Positions 25,732 to 33,585 of a stretch of DNA of 40,068 nt are shown here, in pieces. The first letter of the stretch is position 1. Each line of letters begins with the position of its first letter. A model generated the notes under the pieces. The model was not told where the DNA came from. It worked only from the letters and a program-made list of their open reading frames with translations, and did no database searches. The stretch covers positions 1-40,068 of the forward strand of contig CASEVI010000002.1 in the NCBI GenBank assembly GCA_949291375.1, in the 5' to 3' direction. The translations under genes and the position numbers were made by a program. This DNA is from an uncultured bacterium (GTDB lineage: Bacteria > Bacillota_I > Bacilli_A > RFN20 > CAG-826).

Positions 25732-27159
25732 TTAATATGCTTTAGCAAAATAAATTACATATTTTGCCTTTTTGCCACAAACTGGGCAAACATCATCGAA
25801 TGGTGTTTGATCAAAAGGCATACATCTTGAAGTTGCGTTAGTATCTTCTTTAATTTTATTTTCACACTCTTCATCGCCACACCACATCATCTTAGCATAA
25901 CCACCTTTATTAACCACTTCTTTTAACTCTTCATAAGAGTGGACTTCTTTAATGTTAGTAAGTAAATTTTTAAATGCAGCTTGATACATTTCTTCATGCA
26001 TTTTCTTTAACAATCTATTTACTTCGCTAGTTACATTATCAATTGAAATTTGTTCTTTAATACCATCATTTCTCTTAACGATTGTTAAAACATTATTTTG
26101 AATGTCGCGTGGCCCGATTTCAATTCTTAATGGAACTCCTTTAACTTCATACTCAGCAAATTTCCATCCAGGTGTTTTGTCGCTATCGTCAAGTTTGACT
26201 CTAATGCCATTTTGTTTTAGTTCATCAAATACTTCGTGGCATTTTTTCATAACACCTTCTTTAGCCATTTGAATAGGAACAATAACTGCTTGTGTTGGAG
26301 CAACAAATGGAGGTAAAACAAGTCCATTATCATCGCCATGAACCATAATAATTGCGCCTAATAAACGAGTTGATACACCCCAAGACGTTTGAAATGGATT
26401 TTTAATCTTACCATCTTTATCCAAATATTGAACTCCAAAAGCTTTAGCAAAGCCATCTCCAAAATAATGAGTTGTTCCGCTTTGAAGAGCTTTTCCATCG
26501 TGCATTAAAGCTTCAATTGAATAAGTTTCTAAAGCACCAGCAAATTTTTCTTTTTCAGTTTTTCTACCTTTTACAAAAGGTATAGCTAATAAATCTTTCC
26601 CCAAATTATCATAAATTTCGAGCATTTTTAATGTTTCTTCTTTAGCTTCAACTTCGCTAGCATGCATTGTATGTCCTTCCTGCCAAAGGAATTCACTTCC
26701 TCTTAAAAATGGACGAGTTGTTTTTTCCCATCTAACAACTGAACACCGTTGGTTATATTTTTTTGGCAAATCACGATAAGAAGAAATAATATGAGCGTAG
26801 TGATCAGTAAAAACGCATTCGCTAGTTGGTCTAATAATTAAAGGATCAGGAATTTCATTTCCTCCACCTAAAGTAGCAACTAAACATTCTGGAGCAAATC
26901 CTTCAATATGATCTTTTTCTTTTTGGAATAATGATTGAGGGATTACTAAAGGCATATAAACATTTTCATGTCCAGTTTCCTTGAATTCTTTATCTAAATA
27001 ATTACGAATATTTTCCCAAATTGCATAACCATAAGGTCTATATATAATAAAACCTTTTGTTGATGTATAATCCATCAATTCTGCTTTTTTGCAAACATCC
27101 GTATACCATTGAGCAAAATCTACATCTCTTGGAGTAATACTTTTATTTTTAATATCCAT
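25732..27159 (-). CDS. proS: Prolyl-tRNA synthetase, eukaryote/archaeon-like type
   Basis: Charges tRNA-Pro. At 475 residues it lacks the editing insertion of the ~570-residue bacterial-type enzyme. Class II motif 2 is in VVRWEKTTRPFLRGSEFLWQEGHT and motif 3 near TSWGVSTRLLGAIIM. A C-terminal zinc-like domain has CGDEECENK and CPVCGKK, and the chain ends in a tyrosine (AKAY). These mark the archaeal/eukaryotic (ProS type 3) form, also found in some Firmicutes and mycoplasmas. The start at 27159 has AAAGGA upstream; the frame is open ten codons further, but only from a TTG. It follows the EAL-like gene by 19 nt. No T-box leader is visible. Confidence 0.96.
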   Translation of the reverse strand: MDIKNKSITPRDVDFAQWYTDVCKKAELMDYTSTKGFIIYRPYGYAIWENIRNYLDKEFKETGHENVYMPLVIPQSLFQKEKDHIEGFAPECLVATLGGGNEIPDPLIIRPTSECVFTDHYAHIISSYRDLPKKYNQRCSVVRWEKTTRPFLRGSEFLWQEGHTMHASEVEAKEETLKMLEIYDNLGKDLLAIPFVKGRKTEKEKFAGALETYSIEALMHDGKALQSGTTHYFGDGFAKAFGVQYLDKDGKIKNPFQTSWGVSTRLLGAIIMVHGDDNGLVLPPFVAPTQAVIVPIQMAKEGVMKKCHEVFDELKQNGIRVKLDDSDKTPGWKFAEYEVKGVPLRIEIGPRDIQNNVLTIVKRNDGIKEQISIDNVTSEVNRLLKKMHEEMYQAAFKNLLTNIKEVHSYEELKEVVNKGGYAKMMWCGDEECENKIKEDTNATSRCMPFDQTPFDDVCPVCGKKAKYVIYFAKAY

Positions 27160-27178
27160 ATATAACAATTCCTTTCTT

Positions 27179-28930
27179 TTATTTAGCAATATTAATTAAC
27201 TTTTTAACAGTTTTCTTATCAAGTGGAATAATCATTGGTGAAAAGTTTTGAACTATATCACTTGAAAAATATTGAATGCCCGAACGATATAATAATTCAA
27301 TTTCAGAAAAAGAACGAGCGTTTATTTCAATAATTGGCTTTTTATAAGAAACTAACTTTTCTAATAAAGCATGAGCATTAATAAAACTCTTAGAGTCAGC
27401 CTTAACATTTTCTTCTAATTCACAATCAACGAAGAACATATCAATAGTTTCATATAATTCCTTTTTAACTTGGAATTCACCTTCACGAATTAATAAGCCA
27501 ACTTCATATCCTTTAAGCTGAACTTTTTTAATTGTTTGATAAGCAATATTTAAATCTTCAATATCTAAGAATTCATTAATATCAAGCAAAAATACAATGT
27601 GTGATTCATTTAAATGAGTGATTCTTGTTGCTTGATCAAGAGTAGCATCAAGTTCATCATAATTAATCGGGATAACAAGCTTAGAGAAATAATTTTCTCT
27701 TGCATTGTAATAAGGTGGGACACATTCTTTCATACATAAAGATAAAATACCTTTACATTGATTAAATTGTTTTCCAGCTTTTTTAAGCATTTCAATATTT
27801 TTAAATGTGTTGCTTTTAACTTTAAAATTAACAAAATATCCATAATTTAGCACTCTATCTTCCCTAATTTGAATAATTGAACGATAATTTGCTTCAATTC
27901 CTCTTCTTGAAATAACAGAATGAAATTCATTTTTAACATTGTCTAAAGCATTATTTAAATTTTCTTCTTTTCTATATAAGGTGCATTCTAAATTTTTATC
28001 AAAATTATCACTAATATATTGATAAAGTGAGTTATGCATTGTATCAAAAGAGTGTGAAAAATCAGAAACAACTCCTCCAACAACAGTATATCTATAAAAG
28101 TTTAATAAGCCATATCCTTCCATTGTTTCATTAATTTTTTTATAAATTTTTCTTAAATTTGCTTTAGTTTGAGCGATAGTAACAAAACTTTTATCTAAAA
28201 GACCAATCTCAAATTTTGATGAATTTTTAAAATAAAAGGAAACATTATTTTTATCTAAAATACTATAAAGACCATCTAAAATTAATAGTTTAACAAAAGA
28301 TTCATTATAAATTGTCTCAACACTCTCTTTCTTTTGAAAAGAAATAATATAGGAAGATCCTTTTGCGAAAAAACCATCTTCATAGCTCTTTTTTATTTCA
28401 CCTAAATCATAACTAATTTTTTTAACTCTTTTTTTAAATTTATAATCATTAGTAGGAAAATTAGCAAGTTTTTGAGTTTCTAAAAAAATAAGTTCATCAT
28501 CTTGTTCAACATCAATGATTTTTAAAGCAATTTTTTTATATAAAGTATTTAGTTTAACATCAGCAAAAGTAAATAATCCGACTGCATAAGAATCAAATTT
28601 ATCAAAATTATCACGATTTAAATTTTCAATTAACCAACTTTTAACATTATTTTGTTCATCACTAGAAAATTGTGATAAAAAATCAACAAATGTCTCCTCT
28701 TTATAAAGACCTAAATCACGTGAATTATATTTTAAAACTTTTTGATTTCTTAAATTGATAACATAATAAAAAGCGGAATTATGTTCTTCTAAATATCTCT
28801 TTTTATTACGTTTAATTGAAAACTTAAATGAAAAAATAGTTATAAAAAGTCCAGAAATTAATAAAATTTCCAAAACAATAAAAAATACAGTAAATGAAGA
28901 TACATCGATTGCAAATAATTGATCGTTCAT
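27179..28930 (-). CDS. Membrane protein with degenerate GGDEF/EAL-like domains
   Basis: A 583-residue protein with one N-terminal membrane helix (about 12-36) and a large cytoplasmic part. Residues ~190-330 may be a decayed GGDEF-like domain (SSKFEIGLLDKS where GGDEF proteins have G-x-DEF). Residues ~340-583 resemble an EAL fold: alternating strand-helix units with FLLDINEFLDIEDLN, KGYEVGLLIREGEF, MFFVDCEL, and the final SGIQYFSSDIVQNF in place of the GxxxxQGY-type end. The EAL signature and metal ligands are absent, so enzymatic c-di-GMP turnover is unlikely; a binding or structural role is possible. It precedes proS by 19 nt. No Shine-Dalgarno sequence; a TATAAT within a 21-bp inverted repeat lies 10 nt upstream. 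Confidence 0.55.
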   Translation of the reverse strand: MNDQLFAIDVSSFTVFFIVLEILLISGLFITIFSFKFSIKRNKKRYLEEHNSAFYYVINLRNQKVLKYNSRDLGLYKEETFVDFLSQFSSDEQNNVKSWLIENLNRDNFDKFDSYAVGLFTFADVKLNTLYKKIALKIIDVEQDDELIFLETQKLANFPTNDYKFKKRVKKISYDLGEIKKSYEDGFFAKGSSYIISFQKKESVETIYNESFVKLLILDGLYSILDKNNVSFYFKNSSKFEIGLLDKSFVTIAQTKANLRKIYKKINETMEGYGLLNFYRYTVVGGVVSDFSHSFDTMHNSLYQYISDNFDKNLECTLYRKEENLNNALDNVKNEFHSVISRRGIEANYRSIIQIREDRVLNYGYFVNFKVKSNTFKNIEMLKKAGKQFNQCKGILSLCMKECVPPYYNARENYFSKLVIPINYDELDATLDQATRITHLNESHIVFLLDINEFLDIEDLNIAYQTIKKVQLKGYEVGLLIREGEFQVKKELYETIDMFFVDCELEENVKADSKSFINAHALLEKLVSYKKPIIEINARSFSEIELLYRSGIQYFSSDIVQNFSPMIIPLDKKTVKKLINIAK

Positions 28931-28933
28931 ACA

Positions 28934-28954
28934 ATTTAGTATTATATACTAAAT
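28934..28954. promoter_or_regulatory. Inverted repeat over the -10 of the EAL-like gene
   Basis: ATTTAGTAT-TAT-ATACTAAAT, perfect 9-bp arms with a 3-nt spacer. It contains the minus-strand TATAAT (28941-28946), 10 nt before the ATG at 28930. It could be an operator or coincidental symmetry in AT-rich DNA. Confidence 0.45.
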
Positions 28955-29038
28955 TCATACCTTTTGAAAATAATGCTAGAAAATTTAAAGTTAAAAATAA
29001 GTTAAATTTAATGTAATATAATATATGCAAGAAAAAAA

Positions 29039-29126
29039 GGAGAAATACCCAAGAGGCTGAAGGGGTTGGTTTCGAAAACCAATAGGAGGAATACTCGCAG
29101 GGGTTCAAATCCCCTTTTCTCCGCCA
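29039..29126 (+). tRNA. tRNA-Ser (anticodon CGA)
   Basis: 88 nt with CCA encoded. Acceptor stem GGAGAAA / TTTCTCC (the 3' strand read with an extra T before it), discriminator G, anticodon stem TTGGT/ACCAA with loop TTCGAAA (anticodon CGA, reads UCG), class II variable arm and GTTCAAAT T-loop. A TATAAT lies at 29017-29022, 16 nt before the 5' end. Confidence 0.97.
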
Positions 29127-29140
29127 TTAAAGTTTATATA

Positions 29141-29167
29141 AAAAAGTCCGAAATAATCGGACTTTTT
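29141..29167. terminator. Bidirectional terminator between tRNA-Ser(CGA) and the YitT gene
   Basis: Perfect 11-bp arms (AAAAAGTCCGA / TCGGACTTTTT) with a 5-nt loop and T-runs on both strands. It sits 14 nt past the tRNA and abuts the YitT stop codon. Confidence 0.93.
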
Positions 29168-30244
29168 TTATTTAATAGGTTTTCTAAAGAATTTACCATA
29201 AACTTGTTCAGTATTTAATACATTTATAAAGCAAGAAGGGTCGGCTTGTTTTGCAATACGAATAACTTTTTTACGTTCATTTTTTCTAATAGTTACCATA
29301 ATAATAAATACTTCATTTCCAGTATAGCCACCTTTTCCTTCAATAACTGTACATCCGTGAGGAATATTAGCCATAATTACTTGAGATAAATTAGAATCCT
29401 TAGAAATAATTTGTAAAGATAATTTTTTATTTGAAATATTAATTGTATCAACAACGACTGTTGTAATAATCATATAAACAAAAGTATACATGAAAATAAT
29501 TGCTTGATGAGAAATAGGAACTGCAGAAAAATGAACTCCATCAACAACTCCTCCACTTAAGCAAGATAAAATTGAAAATAAAGAAACAATAAAGAAATTA
29601 ATTATTGCACTATAAATTCCTACTGCTGAAGATTTCTTTTCGCTAATATAATAAGCAATAATGTCAATTCCTCCACAAGTAGATTCAATTAAATAACTTA
29701 AAGCAGTTGCTGTTCCAGTACATAAACCAGCAAAAAGAATTCTTGCAACTGGTTGATTAAATACCGCTTCAGAAATTTGAGTAATAAAATCACCGGCGTT
29801 ATTTGGTAAAATAATACCAAAAACAGTAACAAAAATAACATTAAGTAAACTTAAAAAAGCAAATTTCTTTCCAATTTTAAAATAAGCTAAAAGTAAAAGT
29901 GGAATATTTACAATAAAATAAGAAACAAAGTTAGTAACATAAAGATTAAATGGATCAATAATAAACTCAAAGCCAAGTAATTTACAAATTTCAACGACAG
30001 ATTGAGAAATTCCACTAGCTCCCGAAGAGGCAAGTGTTAAAAATACACCATTCTCAGTAATTAAAGTTGGATCAGAAAATGCATGATAATTTGGTTGAAT
30101 AAAACATTTAAAACCGAATGAAAAACAAATTGCACTTATTGCTGTAACAATAATTGCATAAGCATAATTAACAGTTCCTTTTTGAAAAGGATGATCATAA
30201 AAATAGTTATTTACTTTTTTCTTAAATCGATTCCAGTAATACAT
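29168..30244 (-). CDS. YitT family membrane protein (DUF161 plus DUF2179)
   Basis: A 358-residue protein: about 20 polar residues, five or six membrane helices (residues ~25-270, the YitT/DUF161 part), then a soluble C-terminal DUF2179 domain (about 280-358) with GCTVIEGKGGYTGNEVFIIMVTIRK, its hallmark. The family is widespread in Firmicutes and its function is not settled; DUF2179 is sometimes proposed to bind a small ligand. ATG 30244 is preferred because the reading frame further upstream relies on a TTG that coincides with the -35. The promoter's -10 ends 7 nt before this ATG and there is no Shine-Dalgarno sequence. Confidence 0.9.
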   Translation of the reverse strand: MYYWNRFKKKVNNYFYDHPFQKGTVNYAYAIIVTAISAICFSFGFKCFIQPNYHAFSDPTLITENGVFLTLASSGASGISQSVVEICKLLGFEFIIDPFNLYVTNFVSYFIVNIPLLLLAYFKIGKKFAFLSLLNVIFVTVFGIILPNNAGDFITQISEAVFNQPVARILFAGLCTGTATALSYLIESTCGGIDIIAYYISEKKSSAVGIYSAIINFFIVSLFSILSCLSGGVVDGVHFSAVPISHQAIIFMYTFVYMIITTVVVDTINISNKKLSLQIISKDSNLSQVIMANIPHGCTVIEGKGGYTGNEVFIIMVTIRKNERKKVIRIAKQADPSCFINVLNTEQVYGKFFRKPIK

Positions 30245-30251
30245 CGCCAAT

Positions 30252-30280
30252 AATATACTCAAAAAGTTATATAAAAACAA
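30252..30280 (-). promoter_or_regulatory. Promoter of the YitT gene, predicted leaderless
   Basis: On the minus strand: TTGTTT (30275-30280), 17-bp spacer, TATATT (30252-30257), then 7 nt (ATTGGCG) to the ATG. This is one of the clearest leaderless arrangements in the window. Confidence 0.6.
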
Positions 30281-30350
30281 TAAGAATTTAGCGAAAATTT
30301 AAAAACCTCATATCATTATAAAAATACTATATTTTTTTGTTCCTATAGTT

Positions 30351-30437
30351 TATAATTTACAAGAAATTTGATGCCCTTATACCATAGGTATAAAGAAGTA
30401 TTTTATACTTGTTTATAAGCCAAGATAATGGTATCTT
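30351..30437 (+). promoter_or_regulatory. Promoter and structured leader of the thioredoxin-like gene
   Basis: A TATAAT (30351-30356) is followed by three consecutive short inverted repeats: TTATACC-ATA-GGTATAA (30377-30393), AAGTAT-TTT-ATACTT (30396-30410) and AAGATA-ATGG-TATCTT (30422-30437). Start is at 30485, so a leader of about 120 nt could fold into three hairpins. It matches no riboswitch class I know. Confidence 0.4.
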
Positions 30438-30484
30438 ATTATTTGCGTTAAAAATTAATTTAGATATATTTGAGGATTTTAGAA

Positions 30485-31360
30485 ATGAATATTTTAAAGA
30501 AAATTGGAACTCCATTTGTTGCAATATGGAGATGGATAAAAGAAACCGCTTGGGTTCAACCACTTCTTATTGTTGGTATTATATTTGCAATTATTTTCTC
30601 CATTCCTTCAATTACAAAAGGTATTCAAGGATTAATGGACCGAAAAGAAAGTGATATTGTTTATTTTGAAGATCATCAACTTTCATTAGAAGGTTCAAAA
30701 AGAGGTGAAGAAAATAGTCAAGCTAACATCTTTTTTGATAAATTTGTTGAGGCTCAAAATTTATGGGAAAACGGAGATAAAGAAGGAGCAAGAGAAACAT
30801 TATCTTCGTATTCAAATAATGGTAATAAATTCTTCCTCTTCTTCGTTCAAGAAGAATGTGCAGGTTGTAGTTCATTAAAAGAAGGTTGTGAATATCTTGA
30901 AGATAACTGGTCAACATATGTTACTGATAGCGAAGAACCTTCCTTCTATTTCCAATCAATTATCGTTGATCAAGAAATTGATGATGATTATTATGAAGAT
31001 GAAGATAAACATCCTATTGATGATTTAGTTACTTATCAATCTTATCTTGAATTCTACCGTATTGTTATGGGTAATATTCAAAATCAAAGATATTATATAA
31101 ATGTTGGTATTAGAGATGGTTCAAGTGGACAAAACACAATTTATTCAAATACTGAAGCATTAATAAATACAAGTGATTTACAAACTCCAACTATCATGTT
31201 ACTTGATTTAACTGATACAAATACTACTTCTTATATTGTTAGTGAAGTATTCTATACAAGCGATGCAACATTTAGTGCAGCTAGTGATGTTTATGGAAAA
31301 GCTTCATTTATTGCAGATGCTTGGACATATGATGGAGTATTTGGTAAAGACTATCATTAA
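30485..31360 (+). CDS. Membrane-anchored protein with thioredoxin-like CxxC motif
   Basis: A 291-residue protein. A basic, aromatic start (MNILKKIGTPFVAIWRWIKETAW) precedes one hydrophobic segment (PLLIVGIIFAIIFSI, about 26-40); the rest is acidic and probably outside the cell. KFFLFFVQEECAGCSSLKEGCEYL, near residue 120, looks like the beta-strand and CxxC active site of a thioredoxin fold, with a third cysteine a few residues later. A thiol-redox role is likely but the partner is unknown. GAGGA lies 9 nt before the chosen ATG; a TTG five codons earlier would overlap that site. It is monocistronic with its own terminator. Confidence 0.6.
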   Translation: MNILKKIGTPFVAIWRWIKETAWVQPLLIVGIIFAIIFSIPSITKGIQGLMDRKESDIVYFEDHQLSLEGSKRGEENSQANIFFDKFVEAQNLWENGDKEGARETLSSYSNNGNKFFLFFVQEECAGCSSLKEGCEYLEDNWSTYVTDSEEPSFYFQSIIVDQEIDDDYYEDEDKHPIDDLVTYQSYLEFYRIVMGNIQNQRYYINVGIRDGSSGQNTIYSNTEALINTSDLQTPTIMLLDLTDTNTTSYIVSEVFYTSDATFSAASDVYGKASFIADAWTYDGVFGKDYH

Positions 31361-31381
31361 TTTAAAATAGTAATTAAAAAT

Positions 31382-31410
31382 AAAGAGGATCCAAAGTCCT
31401 CTTTTTTCTT
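31382..31410. terminator. Terminator after the thioredoxin-like gene
   Basis: An 8-bp stem AAAGAGGA / TCCTCTTT with a 7-nt loop, then TTTCTTT. It lies 21 nt past the stop and may also stop coaD transcripts arriving from the other side. Confidence 0.9.
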
Positions 31411-31439
31411 TATAAAGTATTATAGAAAATAGCTTAAAA

Positions 31440-31937
31440 TTACTTAGATTTTTTATTCTTATTTAATAAATATTCATTTACTTTAGGTGGAACAAGTTTA
31501 GAAACATCAACTCCCATTAAAGAAAGTTCGAGAATATTCGAAGAAGAGATAAATGTATTTTCTTTTTTAGCCATTAAAAAGACCATTTCAATATCATGAT
31601 CAATAAATTCATTAGATGCAGCTAAACTCCATTCATAATCAAAATCGGAAACAACTCTTAAACCTCTAATTAAAAAATTAGCATGATTCTTTTTTGCAAA
31701 ACTTATCGTTAACCCTTCATAAGCTTCACATCTAACATTTTTTAAACCTTTAATCGCATCATTAATCATTTCAACTCTTTCTTTAACAGTAAAACGATTA
31801 TTAGCTTTCGAAGAATTATAAGCGACTAAAACAATTACTTCATCAAATAATTTAGTTGCTCTTTTGATAATATCTAAATGTCCATTAGTTATTGGATCAA
31901 AACTTCCTGGATATACTCCAATTCTTTTATTAGCCAT
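31440..31937 (-). CDS. coaD: Phosphopantetheine adenylyltransferase
   Basis: Adenylates 4'-phosphopantetheine in coenzyme A synthesis. The 165-residue length is standard. The nucleotidyltransferase motif YPGSFDPITNGHLDII is at residues 9-24. LIRGLRVVSDFDYE (~90-103) and the ATP-contacting ISSSNILE near residue 130 match the family. It is the last gene of ylbF-rsmD-coaD. Its start is 1 nt after the rsmD stop, with GAGGAG inside the end of rsmD serving as Shine-Dalgarno. Confidence 0.97.
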   Translation of the reverse strand: MANKRIGVYPGSFDPITNGHLDIIKRATKLFDEVIVLVAYNSSKANNRFTVKERVEMINDAIKGLKNVRCEAYEGLTISFAKKNHANFLIRGLRVVSDFDYEWSLAASNEFIDHDIEMVFLMAKKENTFISSSNILELSLMGVDVSKLVPPKVNEYLLNKNKKSK

Positions 31938-31938
31938 G

Positions 31939-32532
31939 TTATTTTTTCTCCTCTTCTTCTTTTATCTTCAAAGTTAATAAAAATAATAAACTACGACCAT
32001 ATTTATATTGCTTAATATTATAATCATTATTAAGTAAAGAATCTAATTCACTATCTTTTTCAATAAATATTAAGCTTTTTTCATTAATTAAATGATTTTT
32101 ATATAATAACGAAACTATTTCTTTTTCGTTATTATATAAATATGGCGGATCTAAAAAGATAATATCAAAGAAATTATCTTTATTTTTATTAATAAACTCT
32201 AAATCAGTTAAATTTAAAATAGTTAATTTATTAAAATCAGTTAAATTATCACTTACTTTTGATTTTAAAGTTATATCGCGATTTTCTAAAATAACCTTAT
32301 AAGCTTTTAAAGAAGAATCATTAATTACTACTTTTTTAGCTCCTTTAGATAAAGCTTCAAGTCCAATTTGTCCACTTCCTCCATAAAGATCTAAAAAAGA
32401 AGAATTAATAATTCTTTTTCCAATAATATTAAATAATCCTAATTTAAGAACATCTTTACTAGGACGTGTAATTAAAGGATCAACTTCTTTTAATCTTTTA
32501 TTTTTATATTTCCCACTTCTAATAATTAACAT
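31939..32532 (-). CDS. rsmD: 16S rRNA (guanine966-N2)-methyltransferase
   Basis: A SAM-dependent methyltransferase of 197 residues that modifies G966 of 16S rRNA. The N-terminal IRSGKYKNKRLKEVDPLITRPSKDVLK is the RsmD signature. SFLDLYGGSGQIGLEAL (about 43-59) binds SAM, and LDPPY near residue 128 is the amino-methyltransferase active motif. It starts 2 nt after the YlbF stop with no Shine-Dalgarno sequence and is probably coupled to it. The order ylbF, rsmD, coaD matches Bacillus, but ylbG is missing between the first two. Confidence 0.95.
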   Translation of the reverse strand: MLIIRSGKYKNKRLKEVDPLITRPSKDVLKLGLFNIIGKRIINSSFLDLYGGSGQIGLEALSKGAKKVVINDSSLKAYKVILENRDITLKSKVSDNLTDFNKLTILNLTDLEFINKNKDNFFDIIFLDPPYLYNNEKEIVSLLYKNHLINEKSLIFIEKDSELDSLLNNDYNIKQYKYGRSLLFLLTLKIKEEEEKK

Positions 32533-32534
32533 AA

Positions 32535-32867
32535 TTAAATTTCAAATAAATTTTTATTTATTAAATCGATTAACTTATTATATTCTTTTTCTTTTTTCTT
32601 ATATTCTTTAACTGTAGTTAAAGAATCAATTTCTTCTTTTATATTTTTTATATTTTTTAATAACTCTAATTCTTTTTTTATATTATTCTTATCATATTTT
32701 CTTAAAGAAGTTAATTCATCAATTAACTTTTCTTTTTTTATAACAAGTTTAATTAAAGTTTCATCATTTTCAATTAAATTTTTATATAAAATATAATCTT
32801 TATAACGTTTATCTTTTTTAATTAAATTAACAAGGTTTTCTATTTCATCAAGTAATTTTAAATTCAT
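32535..32867 (-). CDS. YlbF/YmcA family regulator-like protein
   Basis: A small, highly charged, all-helical protein of 110 residues (MNLKLLDEIENLVNLIKKDKRYKDY). The pattern is that of the Com_YlbF/YmcA family, whose Bacillus members form the Y-complex that adjusts RNase Y-dependent mRNA maturation, competence and biofilm formation. The sequence is repetitive in Lys and Glu, so the call rests as much on its position before rsmD and coaD as on the sequence. There is only a weak GAG Shine-Dalgarno; a TATAAT lies 17 nt upstream. It diverges from def. Confidence 0.72.
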   Translation of the reverse strand: MNLKLLDEIENLVNLIKKDKRYKDYILYKNLIENDETLIKLVIKKEKLIDELTSLRKYDKNNIKKELELLKNIKNIKEEIDSLTTVKEYKKKEKEYNKLIDLINKNLFEI

Positions 32868-32898
32868 AAATAAAACTCAAAAATATTATACAGTTTTA

Positions 32899-32928
32899 TT
32901 GTATTTATTTAAAAAATTTTTATATAAT
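32899..32928 (+). promoter_or_regulatory. Promoter of def
   Basis: TTGTAT (32899-32904), 18-bp spacer, TATAAT (32923-32928), then 10 nt to the ATG at 32939. It predicts a leader of only 3-4 nt and there is no Shine-Dalgarno sequence. Confidence 0.5.
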
Positions 32929-32938
32929 TTTACTCGTT

Positions 32939-33490
32939 ATGAAAGAATTTAAAATCGTTAAAGATAATAAGAAAAGTTTAAGAGAAAGAAGTATTGATAT
33001 AGCACTTCCTTTAAGTAATGAAATTAAAGAATTAGGAAATGAAATGCTAAAATATTTAATTCTTTCTCAAGACGAAGAATATTTAGCAAAACATAAAAAT
33101 ATTCGTAGTGGTGTTGGACTTGCCGCTCCACAAATTGGAAAAAATATTAATTTAATCGCTATTTATTTTCTTGATGAAAATGAAAAAGAAACTAAATATG
33201 TTTTAGTTAATCCAAAAATTATTAGCGAATCAACTAAACAATGTTATTTAAAAAATGGCGAAGGATGTTTGAGTGTTGATAAAGAACATCCTGGTTATAT
33301 TTATCGTCCTTATAAAATAAAAGTTAAAGCATTTGATTTATTAAATGAAAAAGAAATTATTTTAGATTTAAAAGGATATAGTGCAATTGTTATTCAACAT
33401 GAAATAGATCATTTAAAAGGGATTTTATTTTATGATCATATTAATAAACTAGATCCTTTCAAAGAAGAAATCGGTGCTATTGCGATATAA
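32939..33490 (+). CDS. def: Peptide deformylase
   Basis: Removes the formyl group from nascent proteins; an Fe/Zn metalloenzyme. The 183 residues are typical of the type 2 form of Gram-positives. The three motifs are present: GVGLAAPQIG (~58-67), EGCLSV (~107-112) with the metal-binding cysteine, and QHEIDHLKGILF (~153-164) with the HExxH-type metal site. An insertion between motifs 1 and 2 fits type 2. It lies upstream of the RNase J gene with a 95-bp gap and no terminator, an order also seen around rnjA and def in Bacilli. Confidence 0.97.
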   Translation: MKEFKIVKDNKKSLRERSIDIALPLSNEIKELGNEMLKYLILSQDEEYLAKHKNIRSGVGLAAPQIGKNINLIAIYFLDENEKETKYVLVNPKIISESTKQCYLKNGEGCLSVDKEHPGYIYRPYKIKVKAFDLLNEKEIILDLKGYSAIVIQHEIDHLKGILFYDHINKLDPFKEEIGAIAI

Positions 33491-33585
33491 TTGAGAATTT
33501 TATATAATAAAAATTGTTAAAATTATTGCTAATATTCAAATAATTTTTTCTTAATTAGAGATTGTTTTTTAAAGGTGTAAATGAA

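Noticed and set aside
27160-27178. T-box or other leader for proS
   Set aside because: Only 19 nt separate proS from the upstream gene, and I saw no T-box motif around it.
28824-29108. Minus-strand open frame across the tRNA-Ser(CGA) region
   Set aside because: It overlaps a clear tRNA gene and the start of the EAL-like gene in another frame, and has no supported start.
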